From Cupriavidus pinatubonensis (GTDB lineage: Bacteria; Pseudomonadota; Gammaproteobacteria; Burkholderiales; Burkholderiaceae), in NCBI RefSeq assembly GCF_019602855.1, contig NZ_CP080766.1, forward strand, positions 1,426,001 through 1,490,000: a stretch of 64,000 nucleotides of DNA, written 5' to 3'. Both the position numbers and the translations under genes were made by a program. This document shows positions 60,940 to 64,000 of the stretch, in pieces. The first letter of the stretch is position 1. Each line of letters opens with the position of its first letter. The notes under the pieces are model-generated. The model had not been told where the DNA came from. It searched no databases and saw nothing but the letters and a program-made list of their open reading frames with translations.

Positions 60940-61398
60940 ATGGCAACCCACGAACATCTGATGCGCGAGGCGGTCGAACTCGCCGTGACCAATCTGCGCC
61001 GCGGCGGCCGGCCTTTCGGCGCGGTACTGGCCATCGACGGCGAAGCCGTGGCCACCGGCGTGAATGACATCGTCCACAGCCACGACCCCACCACGCATGC
61101 CGAGATGGAGGCCGTGCGTGCGGCCGCCCGCAAGCTGGGCCGGCCCGACCTCAGCGGCAGCGTGGTCTACGCCAGCGGCCATCCGTGCCCGATGTGCCTG
61201 GCGGCGATGACCATGGCCGGCGTGCAGGCGGTGTACTACGCCTTCGACAACAACGACGCCGCACCCTATGGGCTGTCGAGCGAAGCCGCCTACCAGGCGC
61301 TGCGCCTGCCGCTGATACCGCCGCCGCTGCCACTGCAGCGCGTGCCGGTCGATATCTCCGCCGCGCAGCTCTACGGCACGCGCCAGCCCCGTGGCTGA
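60940..61398 (+). CDS. Nucleoside / guanine deaminase family protein
   Basis: A 152-residue cytidine-deaminase-fold enzyme. The zinc motif is HAEMEAVRAAARKLG (HAE, about 50-52) with ASGHPCPMCLAAM (PCxxC, about 79-88). The N-terminal HLMREAVELAVTNLRRGGRPFGAVL is characteristic. It could be a guanine deaminase or another purine/pyrimidine deaminase. The gene overlaps the transporter gene by 8 bases, suggesting that the deaminated substrate is transported. Confidence 0.88.
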   Translation: MATHEHLMREAVELAVTNLRRGGRPFGAVLAIDGEAVATGVNDIVHSHDPTTHAEMEAVRAAARKLGRPDLSGSVVYASGHPCPMCLAAMTMAGVQAVYYAFDNNDAAPYGLSSEAAYQALRLPLIPPPLPLQRVPVDISAAQLYGTRQPRG

Positions 61399-62629
61399 GC
61401 GCATGGCAGTCGGCGCGCATGACGCGGATCGGGCGCCGGCACGCTGGCTGGTCCTGGCCGCGGTCGTGGCGATTGGCCTGAACCTGCGTCCGTTCCTGAC
61501 GGCGGTTGGTCCGCTTGCCGCCACCATCCGCGCGGGCACAGGACTGGACTACGAAGGCATGGCGTGGCTCACGCTGCTGCCGATGCTGCTGATGGGCCTC
61601 GGTGCTTTTGCCGCGCCGGCCATCCGCCAGCGGCTTGGCGCGCGCCGGGCGGTACTGGGCGCGCTGGCCATGCTTGGCGCAGGATCGGCCTTGCGCGCGC
61701 TGGCGACGGACGGCGCCTTGCTGGTGGCGACCGCGGCCGTGTGCGGCCTTGGCGTTGCCGTGGTGCAGGCAGCCTGCCCGGGCCTCATCAAGCAGGAATT
61801 CCCGCGGCGCGTCGCACCGGTCATGGGCCTGTATTCGGCCGCGCTAATGGGCGGCGGCGCGCTTGGCGCGCAGATCGCACCGGTCATCGCCAACCTGTCC
61901 GGCTCATGGCAGCAGGGCCTGGCCTGGTGGGCGCTGCCGGTCATGGCAGCGCTGGGCCTCGCATGGCGGGCGTTGCCGGCGCCGGCCGGCCCGGCACCGG
62001 CCACACGTGCCACGCACCGGCCCGCAAGGCAGCTTCTGCGCCGGCGCCGGACGTGGATGCTGATGGTGTGTTTCGGCGTGATGAACGGCGGCTATGCCTC
62101 GCTCGTTGCGTGGCTGGCGCCGTTCTACCAACAGCACGGCTGGAGCGTCGCACGCAGCGGCAGCCTGGTAGCCGTGATGGCGATCGCCCAGGCGGCGGCC
62201 GCCCTGCTGTTGCCCACCCTGGCAGCGGCCCGCCAGGATCGCCGCGCATGGATGGCGGCCGCGCTCGTCATGCAGGCCGCGGGCTTTGCCGGCCTGGCCC
62301 TGTGGCCGGAATGGTCGCCGTATGCCTGGGCTGCGATCGGCGGTGCCGGGCTCGGCGGCTGCTTTGCGCTGTACCTGGTGGTGGCGCTGGACCATCTGCC
62401 CGATCCGGAAAGCGCCGGCGCACTGGGCGCATTGATGCAGGGTGGTGGCTTCCTGCTGGCGTCACTGGCGCCGTGGATCACGGCCGCGCTGCATTCGCGC
62501 ACCGGCGATTTCATGGCGGGCTGGTGGTTCCACCTTGGCTGCGTCGCGTTCGTGGCCGCGCTCACGCTGCGCCTGAACCCGGCGCGCTATGCCGTGTCGA
62601 TGACGGGCGCCCCGTCGATGGCCCGATAG
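61391..62629 (+). CDS. MFS transporter, CynX/NimT family
   Basis: A 412-residue, 12-helix transporter. LNLRPFLTAVGPLAATIRAGTGLDYEGMAWLTLLPMLLMGLGAFAAP (about 30-77) is the CynX family start. RRVAPVMGLYSAALMGGGALGAQIAPVIANL and GYASLVAWLAPFYQQHGWSVARSGSLVAVMAIAQA come later. The start is GTG at 61391, overlapping the deaminase gene, or ATG at 61403. Family members move cyanate-like or nitroimidazole compounds; the substrate here is unknown. Confidence 0.87.
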   Translation: MAERMAVGAHDADRAPARWLVLAAVVAIGLNLRPFLTAVGPLAATIRAGTGLDYEGMAWLTLLPMLLMGLGAFAAPAIRQRLGARRAVLGALAMLGAGSALRALATDGALLVATAAVCGLGVAVVQAACPGLIKQEFPRRVAPVMGLYSAALMGGGALGAQIAPVIANLSGSWQQGLAWWALPVMAALGLAWRALPAPAGPAPATRATHRPARQLLRRRRTWMLMVCFGVMNGGYASLVAWLAPFYQQHGWSVARSGSLVAVMAIAQAAAALLLPTLAAARQDRRAWMAAALVMQAAGFAGLALWPEWSPYAWAAIGGAGLGGCFALYLVVALDHLPDPESAGALGALMQGGGFLLASLAPWITAALHSRTGDFMAGWWFHLGCVAFVAALTLRLNPARYAVSMTGAPSMAR

Positions 62630-62672
62630 GTCCTGCACGGCAGGAACTGCATCGCACTGGCCGGGCTCCACG

Positions 62673-62816
62673 TCAGCGCGGCGTAGCGCGCTCGATGATT
62701 GCGCTGACGTCGGCGGAATCGGGGTCGGCGGCCACCGGCAGCGCAAACAGCGCGCCCGCCGCGGGCGTCAGGCCCTGCACGATACGAAGGGCGATCAGGA
62801 TAAGCATGACCGGCAT
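62673..62816 (-). CDS. Small membrane protein of 47 residues
   Basis: MPVMLILIALRIVQGLTPAA... has one hydrophobic N-terminal helix followed by a short acidic segment ending ADVSAIIERATPR. AGGGAGG is ideally placed before the start, which supports it as a real gene although it is short. No homologue recognised. Confidence 0.5.
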   Translation of the reverse strand: MPVMLILIALRIVQGLTPAAGALFALPVAADPDSADVSAIIERATPR

Positions 62817-63302
62817 GGCGCCTCCCTGCATGGTTGCCCGGGAATGCCGCAAGCAGCGCAAGCTTCGTGCCACAGCCCCGACGCCTTGCGGGCCATATGC
62901 GGCATCGAGGCGGCACCAGTCCGGCACCGGCGCCGGGAAAGTGTTGCCCCATCCCGAGGCAGGAATGCCCCAAGCGTACCCAATTCTGCGTACTGCGGTA
63001 CAGCCCCATGCGTCATGTCGTGGGCGGCCGGGCGAGTGCGCCACCCCAAAATCCTTTGCGAGATCTATTTCCGATGTAACGCCACATTACCTTTCGCGGA
63101 CGAAAACGGGCCGCTTCTGCCGGCCCGGCGCGCAGCCCGCGAACCCTTGTGCGGCAAGGGCTTGATGGCAACGGAGTGAAGCCGCGCAGGACTCGGAGCC
63201 TCGCATGCGTCATGTGAGACAGCCTTACAAGTGCAACCACTCAGCGCGGGGCCGCGTCGCTACATTGAAGCCGTGTTCAACGCGAACCGTCCGGAGCCTC
63301 AC
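62817..63302. other. Non-coding stretch with a dispersed repeat
   Basis: 486 bases with no gene supported. One inverted copy of the dispersed repeat lies at 62973-62993. No other structure stands out. Confidence 0.4.
62973..62993 (-). repeat. Dispersed intergenic repeat, copy 7 (inverted)
   Basis: Minus strand: GTACGCAGAATTGGGTACGC plus a terminal T. Its 20-base core matches copy 5 exactly, though the two are 16 kb apart. Confidence 0.74.
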
Positions 63303-63428
63303 ATGAAACGCGCCCTCTGCCTGGCCGTGCTGCTGTCCACCACCGCAGCGCTGCTTTCCGCCTGCATCGTGGTACCGCCTCGCGGCGGGCCGCCGCCCCG
63401 CTACCACTACTACCACGACCGCTACTGA
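63303..63428 (+). CDS. Small lipoprotein, 41 residues
   Basis: MKRALCLAVLLSTTAALLSACIVVPPRGGPPPRYH... A lipobox (LLSAC, Cys 21) is followed by a short Pro/Arg/Tyr-rich segment ending HYYHDRY. It lies 38 bases before the YXWGXW protein gene with the same style of residues. Probably a cell-envelope lipoprotein. No known function. Confidence 0.65.
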   Translation: MKRALCLAVLLSTTAALLSACIVVPPRGGPPPRYHYYHDRY

Positions 63429-63466
63429 TACCGCCGGGCCGTCCACCAGACACCAGGAGAACCAAT

Positions 63467-63784
63467 ATGAAACGCCAGATCCTTCTCGCCGCAGCCGTTC
63501 TCGCCGCCGGAGGTACCTTCGGCCTGCTCAGCCCCGCACAGGCCCACGATGGCCCGCCCGCCTACAGCTATGGCCACCCGCCGCCCGCGCCGCGCTACGA
63601 GCCGCGCCCGCCGGCACGTCCGGGCCAGGCGTGGGTGCCGGGCCACTGGGTCGCAAGTGGCAGCCGCTACGACTGGCGCGGCGGCTATTGGCAGGCACAG
63701 CGCGCAGGATACCGCTACGTCCCCGACCGGTGGGTGCAGAGCCCTCGCGGCTGGGTCATGCGCCCAGGACACTGGGTGCGCTGA
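63467..63784 (+). CDS. YXWGXW repeat protein (periplasmic)
   Basis: A 105-residue protein with a signal peptide (LLSPAQAHDG) and a Tyr/Trp/Pro-rich mature part: WVPGHWVASGSRYDWRGGYWQAQRAGYRYVPDRWVQSPRGWVMRPGHWVR, with YDWRGGYW and VPDRWV units. It matches the YXWGXW repeat family found in proteobacterial envelopes. The role is unknown. A hairpin follows the stop. Confidence 0.85.
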   Translation: MKRQILLAAAVLAAGGTFGLLSPAQAHDGPPAYSYGHPPPAPRYEPRPPARPGQAWVPGHWVASGSRYDWRGGYWQAQRAGYRYVPDRWVQSPRGWVMRPGHWVR

Positions 63785-63810
63785 CCGAACGCCAGGTTGG
63801 TGGCAAGACC

Positions 63811-63840
63811 CCGGAGCAGCAGTGCCGCACGCTGCTCCGG
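63811..63840 (+). terminator. Hairpin terminator candidate
   Basis: CCGGAGCAGC / GCTGCTCCGG, a perfect 10-base stem with a 10-base loop, 26 bases after the stop of the YXWGXW gene. No T tract. The final 160 bases of the window hold no gene I can support. Confidence 0.5.
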
Positions 63841-64000
63841 CCTCATCCCGAGAGGGGAATCCCCCCTCCTCCAGAAGCACTAGATCGCGTGTCCGCGCAA
63901 GCGCTTCAAGCGCCGCTGATATCGAGAAACATTGTCATCGGATGACGTTTCATAATTGCGCCATTGAATGAATCGGGATTTTCTTTTACCCCCCGAAGGG

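Noticed and set aside
7842-64000. tRNA, rRNA, CRISPR array, insertion sequence or prophage
   Set aside because: No cloverleaf, spacer array, transposase or phage structural gene was recognised by reading; the dispersed repeat is not spaced like CRISPR.

Overview
The window is GC-rich, dense chromosomal DNA from a beta-proteobacterium of the Burkholderiaceae, most likely Cupriavidus or a close Ralstonia relative. The support is an FeoAB pair, a flp/tad pilus locus of the Ralstonia type, two Bug-family (tripartite tricarboxylate) binding proteins, an AtuA-family pair, and the general gene style. This assignment rests on family recognition, not on a database search. I see no rRNA, tRNA, CRISPR array, prophage or insertion sequence.

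Layout. 1-7.8 kb: aromatic/indole-type catabolism (flavin hydroxylase, thioesterase, indolepyruvate oxidoreductase, cyclase, two-component flavin monooxygenase) with a MarR regulator. 8.2-10.8 kb: ferrous iron uptake (Fur box, feoA, feoB, small Cys-rich protein). 11.2-16.9 kb: Ig-like lipoprotein, OmpW, AMP nucleosidase, acetyltransferase, an exported Rossmann-fold protein. 17-23.8 kb: PQQ-dehydrogenase module (TonB receptor, beta-propeller, ankyrin protein, PQQ dehydrogenase, di-haem cytochrome c). 23.8-36.5 kb: a complete flp/tad pilus locus read leftward, ending in a sigma-54 activator. 36.8-41.8 kb: two paralogous repeat-rich lipoproteins, divergently arranged, plus a two-partner-secretion (TpsB) transporter. 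41.9-48.9 kb: metallo-hydrolase, Bug protein, split AtuA pair with LysR, ABC-type binding protein, small membrane protein. 49-54.3 kb: a five-gene leftward operon that resembles a divergent functional-amyloid (Fap) system. 55-58.8 kb: GntR, Bug protein and aconitase-family dehydratase. 58.8-64 kb: phosphoribosyltransferase, LysR, deaminase, CynX-type transporter and small envelope proteins.

Most interesting content. (1) The 49-54 kb operon encodes a Gly/Ala-rich secreted fibre-like protein, two secreted proteins with a double-glycine-like 'L-x-x-hydrophobic-R-G-G' motif, a periplasmic C39 peptidase that could cut there, and a coiled-coil plus beta-barrel outer-membrane protein. It is preceded by a sigma-54-type promoter and an upstream perfect palindrome. 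(2) The PQQ dehydrogenase carries the Asp-x-Asp signature linked to lanthanide use and lies beside a TonB receptor. (3) A roughly 20-bp sequence recurs seven times, only between genes. (4) Two inverted 23-bp near-identical palindromic sites lie between the divergent paralogous lipoprotein genes.
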